Shown here piece by piece: positions 1 to 6,925 of a stretch of 13,122 bases of DNA. Every line of letters begins with the position of its first letter. The first letter of the stretch is position 1. Under the pieces are notes generated by a model. That model searched no databases. It was not told where the DNA came from and was given only the letters and a program-made list of their open reading frames with translations. The position numbers and the translations under genes are program-made. Source of the stretch: Ga0077555 sp031406575 (GTDB lineage Bacteria; Pseudomonadota; Alphaproteobacteria; Rhizobiales; Hyphomicrobiaceae); assembly GCA_031406575.1 (NCBI GenBank), contig JANOHP010000251.1, forward strand, positions 1 through 13,122. Direction: 5' to 3'.

Positions 1-594
1 TTCGATGTTCGGTAGGCGTGGCCGGTCAGCGATGAAAAGCATCCAGCGATGCACGGCACAACCGACCGGTATGTCACCCATCGTGAAGGCGGACCCTGCC
101 ACGAAGGGCTGGTGGCCAAGGTGCGCATCCAAAACGGCCAGTGGTTTCTCGATGGCGCGTTTCGCCCTTTCTGCCTCGGCCGGGTTGCTGTCCGCAGGCG
201 GCAGACGGACGAGATGCATGACCAGCGTGTGCAGTGGGGGTTCCAGGTGCTCGTTTGTCCAGGCCATCCACTGGCTGGCCCGCGCCAGGGTCGCCGGATC
301 GTTGGCATAGAGCTGTTGCGCGGCATACTTGGCGGCGAGGTAGAGAACGATCACGTTCGACTCCCAGAGCACGAAGCCGCCGTCATCGATGGTCGGCACC
401 GCCCCATTGGGGTTCATGGCGCGATAGGCCGGTGTATCGACGACACCGAACGCTGGCCCACCTTTCGAGACATGCCCCGCCGGTCCCATGGTCGCGCTCG
501 CCAGCGTCAGCTCGTAGGGTTGTTGCGCCTCGACCAGCGCCCAAAGGGCGCGCTGCGTGCAGATCGATGTCGGTCGGCCCCAGATCTTGATCAT
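1..594 (-). CDS. Glutathione S-transferase family protein (C-terminus cut by window edge)
   Basis: Reading leftwards from an ATG at 592-594, 198 codons are open to the window edge. The product is a cytosolic GST, which conjugates glutathione to, or reduces with it, electrophilic substrates. The thioredoxin-like N-terminal domain (about 1-90) starts MIKIWGRPTSICTQRALWAL, where Ser10 or Thr9 is in the usual catalytic position. It contains the NPNGAVPTIDD stretch (61-71) with the cis-Pro loop (V66-P67) and the glutathione-binding WESN motif (Glu78-Ser79). The all-helical C-terminal domain follows, with a GSAFTMGDIPVG capping motif near 167-178. Typical family members are about 205-230 residues, so only a short tail is missing. 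The gene is divergent from the importer operon. A weak promoter overlapped by a palindrome lies just upstream. Family assignment is firm; the substrate cannot be inferred. Confidence 0.9.
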   Translation of the reverse strand, partial: MIKIWGRPTSICTQRALWALVEAQQPYELTLASATMGPAGHVSKGGPAFGVVDTPAYRAMNPNGAVPTIDDGGFVLWESNVIVLYLAAKYAAQQLYANDPATLARASQWMAWTNEHLEPPLHTLVMHLVRLPPADSNPAEAERAKRAIEKPLAVLDAHLGHQPFVAGSAFTMGDIPVGCAVHRWMLFIADRPRLPNIE

Positions 595-627
595 GGCGTC
601 CAGCTGTTTCAGTGGTGTACCGGCTCA

Positions 628-655
628 GGATCGAGCGTCGATCGATGACCGTCAA
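628..655 (-). promoter_or_regulatory. Candidate promoter and operator for the GST gene
   Basis: On the minus strand a TTGACG -35-like hexamer (650-655) is followed after 17 bp by a weak -10-like GATCCT (628-633), which would leave a leader of about 25 nt before the GST ATG. A palindrome, ATCGA-GCG-TCGAT (630-642), overlaps the -10 element, as expected for a repressor site. The -10 matches consensus poorly, so this is a suggestion only. Confidence 0.35.
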
Positions 656-710
656 GTTTTTCCTCTTCCGCCCGCTGACGATTGCGCCTAATCTGGCTGC
701 AACAACCATG

Positions 711-743
711 CTGGTGAAAATACCAGAAATTCGCTCGAAATTC
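711..743 (+). promoter_or_regulatory. Repeats upstream of the importer operon, possible operator
   Basis: Two structures lie in the 231-bp region between the divergent GST and binding-protein genes. One is an inverted repeat, CTGGT-GAAAAT-ACCAG (711-726). The other is a direct repeat of GAAATTC at 726-732 and 737-743, 11 bp apart and so on the same face of the helix. Their position about 80-115 bp ahead of the binding-protein start suits a regulator site, but no regulator gene is present to match it to. Confidence 0.3.
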
Positions 744-825
744 ATCAATGCGTTGCGCTGATGGCCGTGCAAACGTCGAGCAATCCGCAGCGGCAGCGTG
801 CAGGAGCAAAGGGAGACCGTCCGAC

Positions 826-2001
826 ATGCGTGGAGCGTTGTTCAGAGTAGCAACATGGGGCGCTGTTGCCCTGCTTGCGGGTGCCGCCGGTGCGCAAGAC
901 GTGCCGGGTGTCACTAAGGATAGCATCACGATTGGTTCATTCGGTGCGATGACCGGACCGAACTACCTGTTCGGCAAAATGGTCATGAACGGCGTCGAGG
1001 CCGTCTTCGACAAGGTCAACGGTGAGGGCGGCATTCATGGCCGCAAGCTCCAACTCCTTCGCGAGGACGATCGCTGCGAGCCGGCCGCAGCCATTGCCGC
1101 AGTGAAAAAGCTCATCCACCAAGACAAGGTCTTCATGCTGCATGGCGGCGGCTGTTCGAATGCCTCGATTGCCGCCAAGGACGAGGTGGCTCAGGCGGGC
1201 GTGCCCTGGCTGATCTTCGCCTCCGTGCACGATGGGCTGACCAATCCGGTGGCGCCGACCATCTATTCCTCGGCGCTGACAGCTTCGATCGAGAGCCAGG
1301 CGCAGGTGGAGTTTGCTCTCAAGCAGGGGGCTAAGAAGATCGCCGTGGTTTCGATGCGCGATTCCTGGGGGCGCTCGCGCCATGAGCCGCTCACGGAATA
1401 TCTCAAGAAAAAGGGCGTCACGCTGGCGGCCGACGAGGAACTCGCCCCCGATGCCAACGATGCGACCCCGGTGGTCCTCCGCCTGCGCCAGGCCGGCGCC
1501 GATGCCGTGATCATGCTGCTCTATCCCAAGCCCGCGGCCGTCTTCCTGCGCGACGCCGCCAAGTTCGCCTACAAGCCCCTGACCATCGGGCAGAGCGCCA
1601 TCGCGGATCTGTCGGCCTTTGAGGAGCAGGTCGGCGTTCCCGGCGCGACGGCTAACTTCGTCACCATTTCGCAATCGCGCTACACGCCCGATGCACCGGA
1701 AATGTCGGCTTGGCGCGAGGCGATCCAGAAGAAGTATCCCGGTGACCGCCTGTCGGTATTCAACATGTTCGGCATCGGCAGCGCCCAGGTGCTGATCGCG
1801 GCACTGAAGGCCGCAGGGCCCAACCTGACGCGCGACACGGTGCTGAAGGCCTTCGGTGAGCTGAAGAACGTGGAGACCGAGATCTATGCCGGACCGATCT
1901 CGTGCGCAGTGCCGGATCACCGCTGCAACCGATCTCCGGCCTGGATGAGCAAGGAGCCGGGTGGTGCGATCAAGCTAATCGCCATCACCCCCGTCGATTG
2001 A
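826..2001 (+). CDS. Liv-type ABC transporter substrate-binding protein
   Basis: This 391-residue periplasmic binding protein (Peripla_BP_6/LivJ-type fold) captures the substrate for the importer encoded downstream. The open frame begins at 748, but the ATG at 826 is preferred. It follows GGGAG (811-815) and opens a clear signal peptide with an arginine-containing n-region, a hydrophobic core WGAVALLAGA and likely cleavage after AGA (23/24). The mature protein starts QDVPGVTKDSITIG and continues with the family-typical GAMTGPNYLFG, GGIHGRKLQL and GGGCSNASIA segments. Family members are usually 370-410 residues, so it appears complete. Two close cysteines near the C-terminus (SCAVPDHRCN) could form a disulphide. 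It is the first gene of a five-gene operon, 34 nt before livH. The ligand is unknown; this family binds amino acids, amides, urea and aromatic acids. Co-location with a RutA homologue suggests a nitrogen compound, but that is inference. Confidence 0.93.
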   Translation: MRGALFRVATWGAVALLAGAAGAQDVPGVTKDSITIGSFGAMTGPNYLFGKMVMNGVEAVFDKVNGEGGIHGRKLQLLREDDRCEPAAAIAAVKKLIHQDKVFMLHGGGCSNASIAAKDEVAQAGVPWLIFASVHDGLTNPVAPTIYSSALTASIESQAQVEFALKQGAKKIAVVSMRDSWGRSRHEPLTEYLKKKGVTLAADEELAPDANDATPVVLRLRQAGADAVIMLLYPKPAAVFLRDAAKFAYKPLTIGQSAIADLSAFEEQVGVPGATANFVTISQSRYTPDAPEMSAWREAIQKKYPGDRLSVFNMFGIGSAQVLIAALKAAGPNLTRDTVLKAFGELKNVETEIYAGPISCAVPDHRCNRSPAWMSKEPGGAIKLIAITPVD

Positions 2002-2035
2002 CGGCAGAGAAGAGAAGCTCAGCGGGGCGCATCGC

Positions 2036-2911
2036 ATGCTCACCTACCTCGTCCTGGGAGGTTTGACGTCGGGAGCGCTCTACGCTCTCGTCGCACTCGG
2101 CATCGTGCTCGTCTACAAGGCGACGGGCACGATCAATTTCGCGCATGGCGAGTTCCTGATGATCTCGGGATTCCTCGCCTATACGCTCTATGTCATTGTC
2201 GGGCTGCCCTACCTCGCATCGATTTGTGGCGCCGTCGTGCTGGGCTTTCTGCTGGGCGCCCTCGCGGAGCGCATTGCCTTCCGCCCCCTGATGCGCGCCA
2301 ACATGGTGAGCCTCGTGCTCGCCACAGTCGGCGTATCGTTCATCTTGAAGGGCACCGGACGGATGCTCTGGGGTGGCCGGGGAGACTATCTCACGTTCCC
2401 GCCGCTGCTCCCCCCCGATCCGATCATCATCAGCGACATTATCATCGTTCCCCAACAACTCGTGGTGCTGGCCGGCGCCGCGGCCGTGATGGCGATATTC
2501 GCCCTCTTTTTTCGCCTGACGCGGGTCGGCAAGACGATGCAAGCAACGGCGGACAATCCGAAAGCAGCACGGTTGGTGGGTGTCAAGGTGGAGCAGGTGC
2601 ACATGCTCGCGTTCGGTGTCGGTGCCGCCGTGGCAGGCGCCGCGGCGGCTCTGATGGCGCCGATCACTCTGCTCTATCCCGATATCGGCTTCATTCTATT
2701 CATCAAAGGTTTCGCAGCAGCCGTCCTCGGGGGGCTGAACAGCATGGCCGGGGCGCTTCTCGGAGGGCTCATGATCGGCGTCGTCGAGTCCCTTGCCGGT
2801 GGCTATATCGCCACGAGTTTTCTCGAGGTTTCGGCTTTCATCGTCATCATGATCACCCTGATTTTCAAGCCGAGCGGCCTTCTCGGGTCGATCGCAGTGC
2901 GGCGTGCATGA
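2036..2911 (+). CDS. livH: Branched-chain amino acid-type ABC permease, LivH family
   Basis: This is a 291-residue inner-membrane permease, one half of the translocation pore of a Liv/Urt-type importer. About eight hydrophobic segments are visible, starting with LTYLVLGGLTSGALYALVAL. The family-typical GTINFAHGEFLM follows the first helix. A cytoplasmic coupling loop containing ATADNPKAARLVGVKVEQVH (about 171-190) contacts the ATPases. Near the C-terminus a glycine-rich AAAVLGGLNSMAGALLGG is characteristic of the family. Length matches other LivH proteins (about 290). The stop overlaps the livM start in an ATGA arrangement, which implies translational coupling. The ribosome-binding site is only a purine-rich GAAGAGAAG upstream. 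The symbol names the family; it does not imply that leucine is the substrate. Confidence 0.93.
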   Translation: MLTYLVLGGLTSGALYALVALGIVLVYKATGTINFAHGEFLMISGFLAYTLYVIVGLPYLASICGAVVLGFLLGALAERIAFRPLMRANMVSLVLATVGVSFILKGTGRMLWGGRGDYLTFPPLLPPDPIIISDIIIVPQQLVVLAGAAAVMAIFALFFRLTRVGKTMQATADNPKAARLVGVKVEQVHMLAFGVGAAVAGAAAALMAPITLLYPDIGFILFIKGFAAAVLGGLNSMAGALLGGLMIGVVESLAGGYIATSFLEVSAFIVIMITLIFKPSGLLGSIAVRRA

Positions 2912-3957
2912 TGACCGGGCGCAGACTCGCCGATCGCTGTCTGAGCCCGACCGTCATCGGGTTCGTCGGCCTCTTCGGGATGTTCTCCCTGCCCCTGGTT
3001 GCGAATCCCTATCTGCTGTTCGTCGGCACGCAGGTCTCGATTTTCGTCATTCTGGCGGTCGGCCTCAACATTCTCGTCGGCTACTGCGGACAATTGGCGT
3101 TTTCGCACGCGGCACTGTTCGGAATCGGGGCCTATGGCGCGGGACTCCTCAAAGTTCATCTGGGGTGGTCGTTTCTGGTCGCCGTTCCGGCCGGTGCGGC
3201 ACTCGCCTGCATTATCGGCACAACGATTGCGCTGCCGGCATTGCGCCTCTTCGGCCTCTATCTAGCTCTGGCCACGCTGGCATTCGCCCAGTTCACGCAA
3301 TGGGTGTTCCTGAATTGGGAGAAGGTGACGTTTGGAGCGGGCGGCTTTCGCGTTCCGCGTCCCGTCTTCGGCTGGGCGACGTCAGAGCTCGGCACGTTTT
3401 ATGTTGCGCTCTGCGTGGCGGCAGTGCTCGTCATCCTCGCCGGGCGCATCATCCGCTCCCGGTTCGGCCGCGCCATCATTGCGATCCGAGACGGCGAGGT
3501 GGCCGCCGAGAGCCTCGGGATCAATCTGCTGCGCTACAAGGCACTCGCCTTCGGTCTCTCCGCGCTCTATGCTGGCATAGCAGGTGGCCTCAACGCCATG
3601 ACGTTGAGCTTCGTCGCCCCCGAAACATACGATCTCTTTCTGGCCGTGCTGCTCAAGGCGATGATCGTGCTCGGTGGCCTTGGCTCGATTGCCGGATCGG
3701 TGCTAGGCGCCGGCATCGTGCTCATGCTGCTCGAGGCCCTGCGGGCCGTCAAAAGCGCCCAGGAAATCGTTTTCGGCGCCGTGCTTCTGGCATGCGTCCT
3801 CTTTGCACCGACAGGACTCGCCGGCTTTTTATCCGGCGTACTCGGTAGTTGGCGCGAGCGCTACGTGGGCGATCATGGCGCTACATCCCACGACGTTCCT
3901 CCGGGACCGACGATAGCTGCAACGTCAGCCGAGCCGACATCCGAGAAAGTACCGTGA
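2908..3957 (+). CDS. livM: Branched-chain amino acid-type ABC permease, LivM family
   Basis: This 349-residue inner-membrane permease is the second pore subunit. The start at 2908 (MMTGRRLADRC) overlaps the livH stop by 4 nt; the frame is open far upstream, but that is only the antisense-like shadow over livH. About nine or ten hydrophobic segments follow. LNILVGYCGQLAFSHAALFG near 50-75 is the family hallmark. The cytoplasmic loop FGRAIIAIRDGEVAAESLGI (around 184-203) is the ATPase-coupling region, and a conserved MIVLGGLGSIAGSVLGA lies near 252-268. After the last helix there is a polar tail of about 35 residues, rich in Pro, Ser, Thr and charged residues, with no clear domain. The stop overlaps the GTG start of livG by 4 nt. 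Function within the importer is secure; the substrate is unknown. Confidence 0.92.
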   Translation: MMTGRRLADRCLSPTVIGFVGLFGMFSLPLVANPYLLFVGTQVSIFVILAVGLNILVGYCGQLAFSHAALFGIGAYGAGLLKVHLGWSFLVAVPAGAALACIIGTTIALPALRLFGLYLALATLAFAQFTQWVFLNWEKVTFGAGGFRVPRPVFGWATSELGTFYVALCVAAVLVILAGRIIRSRFGRAIIAIRDGEVAAESLGINLLRYKALAFGLSALYAGIAGGLNAMTLSFVAPETYDLFLAVLLKAMIVLGGLGSIAGSVLGAGIVLMLLEALRAVKSAQEIVFGAVLLACVLFAPTGLAGFLSGVLGSWRERYVGDHGATSHDVPPGPTIAATSAEPTSEKVP

Positions 3958-4733
3958 ACAGGCTGCGACTCGACGAGGTCAGTGTTTCTTTCGGAGGCGT
4001 CGCGGCTCTCTCCGGCGTCACCCTGTCTGTGCTGCCGGCCGAAATACGCGGCGTTATCGGCCCCAACGGAGCCGGCAAGACCACCTTGATCAACGTGGTG
4101 TGCGGGCTTGCCTTGCCGGATCGTGGCAGCGTCCAGCTCAATGGTCGGACCATCACCGGCATGAAGCCGAGCGCAATTGCCGCCCTGGGCCTGCGGCGCA
4201 CGTTCCAGACTTCCTCGCTGTTCGGAGGCCTCACCGTCCTCGAAAACATGGTCGTTGGACAGCACCTGACGACGAGGGCAGGCCTCTTTGCGACCTGTCT
4301 GGGCGCGCGGGCCATGCGCGAGGAGGAACTGGAAGCCGTCGAACGCAGTCGTCGAGCGCTCGAGTTCGTGGGCATGGCGGCTTTCGTCGACCGTCTGGGA
4401 CGCGAGCTTTCGTTCGGCCAACAAAGGCTCGTCGAGATCGCGCGGGCACTCGTCTCGGAACCGAACATGCTGCTCATGGACGAGCCGGCGGTCGGCTTGA
4501 GCCTCGTCCGCCTAGCCGACGTTGATCGCCTGCTCCGACGCATCCGGGATGAGCGCGGCATCGCCATCCTGCTCGTCGAGCATGTCATCCGCCTCGTCAT
4601 GGAGGTTTCCGACGGGATTACGGTGTTGAACTCGGGAACCGTCATTGCGGAAGGGCCACCTGACGAAGTCCGCAACGACAAGGCTGTCATCGAGGCCTAT
4701 CTCGGGAAAGGCTATCATGCTCGAGGTCGCTAA
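3954..4733 (+). CDS. livG: ABC transporter ATP-binding protein, LivG family
   Basis: This 259-residue cytoplasmic ATPase is one of two that power the importer. The GTG at 3954 is chosen because it sits in a GTGA overlap with the livM stop, follows GAGAAAG, and begins the family-typical strand LRLDEVSVSFGGVAALSGV. Visible motifs are Walker A GPNGAGKT (36-43), Q-loop Gln85 in RTFQTSSLF, signature LSFGQQ (152-157), Walker B LLMDEP (173-178) with Glu177, and switch His210 in LLVEH. The longer spacer between the Q-loop and signature (about 66 residues) is what separates LivG from LivF. All catalytic residues are present and the length is normal. The end overlaps the livF start by 17 nt. Confidence 0.94.
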   Translation: MNRLRLDEVSVSFGGVAALSGVTLSVLPAEIRGVIGPNGAGKTTLINVVCGLALPDRGSVQLNGRTITGMKPSAIAALGLRRTFQTSSLFGGLTVLENMVVGQHLTTRAGLFATCLGARAMREEELEAVERSRRALEFVGMAAFVDRLGRELSFGQQRLVEIARALVSEPNMLLMDEPAVGLSLVRLADVDRLLRRIRDERGIAILLVEHVIRLVMEVSDGITVLNSGTVIAEGPPDEVRNDKAVIEAYLGKGYHARGR

Positions 4734-5418
4734 TCTCAATGTCGCCTACGGTGCGACGCAGGTCCTCGAGGACGTGACGTTCTCGGTGCCCGAGAAACGC
4801 GTCGTCGCGCTGCTCGGCGGTAATGGTTCGGGCAAGACCACCGTCCTCAACGCACTGGTCGGCCTCGTCCGGCCGCGGGCGGGTACGATCACGTTCGAGG
4901 GCAAGCCGTGCATGGGGCTCACCACATCGGACCTCGTCAAGCGGGGCATCGTTCAGGTGCCGCAGGGGCGTGAGTTGTTCCAGACGATGACTGTGCGCGA
5001 GAACCTGGAACTCGGCGCCGTTACCCGTCGGGACTGGGTCGGTATCGCGCGTGATCTGGCGGAAGTTTTTGCGCTCTTTCCGCGGCTCGAAGCCAAGTCC
5101 CGAAATCGTGCCGGCCAGCTTTCGGGCGGTGAGCAGCAGATGGTCGCGATCGGCCGAGCGTTGATGACCCGACCGCGCATCCTGCTGATGGACGAGCCCT
5201 CCGTCGGTCTCGCGCCAGCCGTTGTCGGTGACGTCATCGAGGCGCTGCGTACGCTGCATGCGCGCGGCCTGACCTTCCTGCTGGTCGAACAGATCGTCGG
5301 TGTCGCCGCAGCACTCGCCGACTACGCGCACGTTCTGCAGGGCGGTCGTATCGCCCATTCCGGCCCCGCCGCAGGTCTCCTCGACAGCGAGGACGTGCTG
5401 CGCACCTATCTGGGATAG
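4717..5418 (+). CDS. livF: ABC transporter ATP-binding protein, LivF family
   Basis: This 233-residue cytoplasmic ATPase partners LivG. The ATG at 4717 lies inside the 3' end of livG, after GGGAAAGG, and opens with MLEVANLNVAYGATQVLEDV. Motifs are Walker A GGNGSGKT (34-41), the Q-loop region VPQGRELFQTMTVRENL (81-97), signature LSGGEQQ (135-141), Walker B ILLMDEP (155-161) and the LivF-style LLVEQ at the H-loop, where Gln replaces the usual His. It is the last gene of the operon. The convergent rutA-like gene ends 42 bp away, and I see no clear rho-independent terminator between them. Confidence 0.94.
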   Translation: MLEVANLNVAYGATQVLEDVTFSVPEKRVVALLGGNGSGKTTVLNALVGLVRPRAGTITFEGKPCMGLTTSDLVKRGIVQVPQGRELFQTMTVRENLELGAVTRRDWVGIARDLAEVFALFPRLEAKSRNRAGQLSGGEQQMVAIGRALMTRPRILLMDEPSVGLAPAVVGDVIEALRTLHARGLTFLLVEQIVGVAAALADYAHVLQGGRIAHSGPAAGLLDSEDVLRTYLG

Positions 5419-5460
5419 GCCGACGTCCACAAGCCGATACCGAATGGAATGCTCGCCCGC

Positions 5461-6534
5461 TCAGGGTCGCTTGCGGCTGCGCATCAGCGGCTGAATGAGT
5501 GTTCCGAAATTCTCCATCCCGACGACGAAGTCGTCGAAGGTCAGCATGGCTCCACGAACCCCCTCGACGTCCGCCAGTTCGTCCAGCATGCGGGCGACCG
5601 ACGCGTAAGAGCCCACGAGAACACCCTGATTGACGGGCTGCTGGTCCGTGGCAAGCCCGAATTTCCGGCGGTTGCCGAGTGTGTAGGCATCCGAGCGCGG
5701 ATCATCATCGGCCTGTGCTGCCCGATAGGCGAGGGCCTCGAGATCGGCACCGGCGACGTAATGGTTCCACTTGGCCATCGCGGCGTCATCGGATTTGTCG
5801 GCGATCACCATGATGAGGACGAGGGCCCCACAATCGCGCCCGGTCTCTCGCGTTGCCTCCACCAGCCGTGCGACACTCGGCGCAACAGCGGTCGGCGTAT
5901 TGAGGCCGAAGCTGACGCAGAAATTGTAATCGGCATGCTCGGCGGCAAAACGCGTTCCGGCGTCGCTCTGGGCGGCGCAGATGATCGGTATCTTGGCCAT
6001 CGGTAGCGGACTGCAGCGGCAGTCTTCCATCTGGAAGAAATCGCCCTTGAAGTCCGACCGGCCAGTCTGCCAGAGGTCTTTCATGATCGTGACGTATTCG
6101 ATGCAGTACTCGTATCGACGCTGGCAATGCTCGGCGCCGGGCCACAGGCCCATCTGGGTATATTCGCGCCGCTGCCAGCCCGAGACAATATTCATGGCGA
6201 AGCGGCCGTGTGAGATGCTGTCGATTGTGACGGCCATGCGGGCAGCAATCGCCGGCGGGATGGTGAGCACGGCACACGTCGAGATCAGCAGAATACGGTC
6301 GGTGACGGCCGCGAGCCCGGCCATCAGCGTGAACGATTCGAGGTTGTGGTCCCAATACTGGGATGGACCGCCGAACCCGTGCAGCTTGATCATCGACATC
6401 GCGAACTCGAACCCGAACCGTTCCGCTTTCTCGGTCACGGTGCGATTGAGGTCGAATGTAGGCATATACTGCGGTGAGGTCGTCGAGATGATCCAACCGT
6501 TGTTGCCGATCGGTAGGAACACGCCGAGTTTCAT
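5461..6534 (-). CDS. rutA: RutA-type flavin-dependent pyrimidine monooxygenase homologue
   Basis: This 357-residue enzyme has the bacterial-luciferase-like (LLM) TIM-barrel fold. In the Rut pathway, RutA uses FMNH2 and O2 to cleave the uracil ring between N3 and C4, giving ureidoacrylate. The sequence follows E. coli RutA as I recall it nearly throughout: MKLGVFLPIGNNGWIISTTS, PQYMPTFDLN, SMIKLHGFGG, YWDHNLESFTLMAGLAAVTD, DSISHGRF, WQRREYTQMGLWPG, DFKGDFFQMEDCR, CAAQSDAG (186-193), LNTPTAVAP, VGSYASVARMLDE and LTFDDF. The frame opens at 6555, but the ATG at 6534 has a strong GAGGAGG 8 nt upstream and starts where RutA homology begins. No rutB, C, D, F or G homologue is in the window, so its flavin reductase partner must lie elsewhere. 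The substrate could be uracil, thymine or a related cyclic amide. It converges on the importer operon and diverges from the molybdoenzyme. Confidence 0.88.
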   Translation of the reverse strand: MKLGVFLPIGNNGWIISTTSPQYMPTFDLNRTVTEKAERFGFEFAMSMIKLHGFGGPSQYWDHNLESFTLMAGLAAVTDRILLISTCAVLTIPPAIAARMAVTIDSISHGRFAMNIVSGWQRREYTQMGLWPGAEHCQRRYEYCIEYVTIMKDLWQTGRSDFKGDFFQMEDCRCSPLPMAKIPIICAAQSDAGTRFAAEHADYNFCVSFGLNTPTAVAPSVARLVEATRETGRDCGALVLIMVIADKSDDAAMAKWNHYVAGADLEALAYRAAQADDDPRSDAYTLGNRRKFGLATDQQPVNQGVLVGSYASVARMLDELADVEGVRGAMLTFDDFVVGMENFGTLIQPLMRSRKRP

Positions 6535-6549
6535 AGCCAGGGCCTCCTC

Positions 6550-6706
6550 GAGCATACCTATCCCTTCAATTCCGGCGAAGGTCCCGAAAAGCGAGCCATA
6601 TCAACGATATCGGCAAGACCCTTCGATTAGGTCTCGGAACGCCGCAACTTTTTGATTATCATGCGGTTTTGTCGTTCAAGCCGGAGGCGAGGGGATAGGG
6701 ATGCTC
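6550..6706. repeat. Long imperfect inverted repeat in the rutA/molybdoenzyme divergent region
   Basis: The minus-strand sequence of 6550-6575, read from 6575 down, aligns without gaps to the plus-strand sequence 6681-6706 with 21 of 26 positions identical. The core is GGGATAGG-T/G-ATGCTC (14 of 15) preceded by a shared CCGGA. The two arms enclose 105 bp. The left arm overlaps the 5' end of the longer rutA frame, its first seven codons, which lie just upstream of the chosen start. The arms could be paired regulator sites serving both divergent promoters, or the trace of an inverted duplication. Confidence 0.5.
6598..6634. promoter_or_regulatory. Two short palindromes, possible operators ahead of rutA
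   Basis: ATATC-AAC-GATAT (6598-6610) is a perfect 5-3-5 palindrome. AGACC-N9-GGTCT (6616-6634) is a second perfect 5-bp inverted repeat just beside it. Both lie about 65-100 bp upstream of the rutA start, between the arms of the larger inverted repeat, where a repressor or activator of one or both divergent genes would bind. No regulator gene is adjacent. Confidence 0.35.
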
Positions 6707-6775
6707 CTCGAGCGTCGGTGGCTCAATTGCTGCTACTGGATCATTCGGCAAGCCGTGTAGCAATCCTCATCTTTG

Positions 6776-6781
6776 TATAAT
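6776..6781 (+). promoter_or_regulatory. Candidate -10 element (TATAAT) for the molybdoenzyme gene
   Basis: A perfect consensus TATAAT stands out in this GC-rich region, 145 bp upstream of the preferred molybdoenzyme start. No good -35 hexamer is present 16-18 bp upstream, so the promoter may depend on an activator. Transcription from here would give a leader of about 135-140 nt. Confidence 0.4.
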
Positions 6782-6842
6782 TCCCACGGGCCTCGGACTT
6801 ACCGATGACGCGGAGAATAGAAGTAAACCGCCTCTGCAACGA

Positions 6843-6906
6843 CCAGGCGCCTTCCTGGAACGTGCACCAACGACTATGCTGCATTCATGCGCAGCGCGGG
6901 CTGCGC
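6843..6906 (+). promoter_or_regulatory. Leader hairpins before the molybdoenzyme start
   Basis: Two hairpins can form in the putative leader RNA. One is CCAGG-CGCCTT-CCTGG (6843-6858). The other is a very stable GCGCAGC-GCGG-GCTGCGC (6889-6906), with a perfect 7-bp GC-rich stem that ends 19 nt before the ATG at 6926 and just upstream of its AGAGAG ribosome-binding site. The second stem could modulate translation initiation. I do not recognise it as a known riboswitch class. Confidence 0.35.
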
Positions 6907-6925
6907 CGTTGCCAGAGAGACTGCC

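Noticed and set aside
383..772. Minus-strand frame covering the GST upstream region
   Set aside because: It is in a different frame from the GST gene and overlaps it. It has no recognisable homology.
748..825. Longer N-terminus for the binding protein
   Set aside because: It would bury the signal peptide 26 residues inside the protein. The ATG at 826 has a better ribosome-binding site and a normal signal peptide.
937..1920. 327-codon minus-strand frame
   Set aside because: It is antisense to the binding-protein gene. Its His/Gly/Arg-rich composition without motifs is typical of a shadow frame.
2224..2907. Upstream extension of the livM frame over livH
   Set aside because: The extension is arginine- and histidine-rich and overlaps a well-supported permease gene. 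The real start is at the ATGA overlap at 2908.
5419..5460. Bidirectional terminator between livF and rutA
   Set aside because: No convincing stem or T-run was found in the 42-bp convergent gap.
6782..6925. Possible riboswitch in the molybdoenzyme leader
   Set aside because: Hairpins are present but I cannot match them to any known molybdenum-cofactor or other riboswitch consensus, so only the hairpins are reported.
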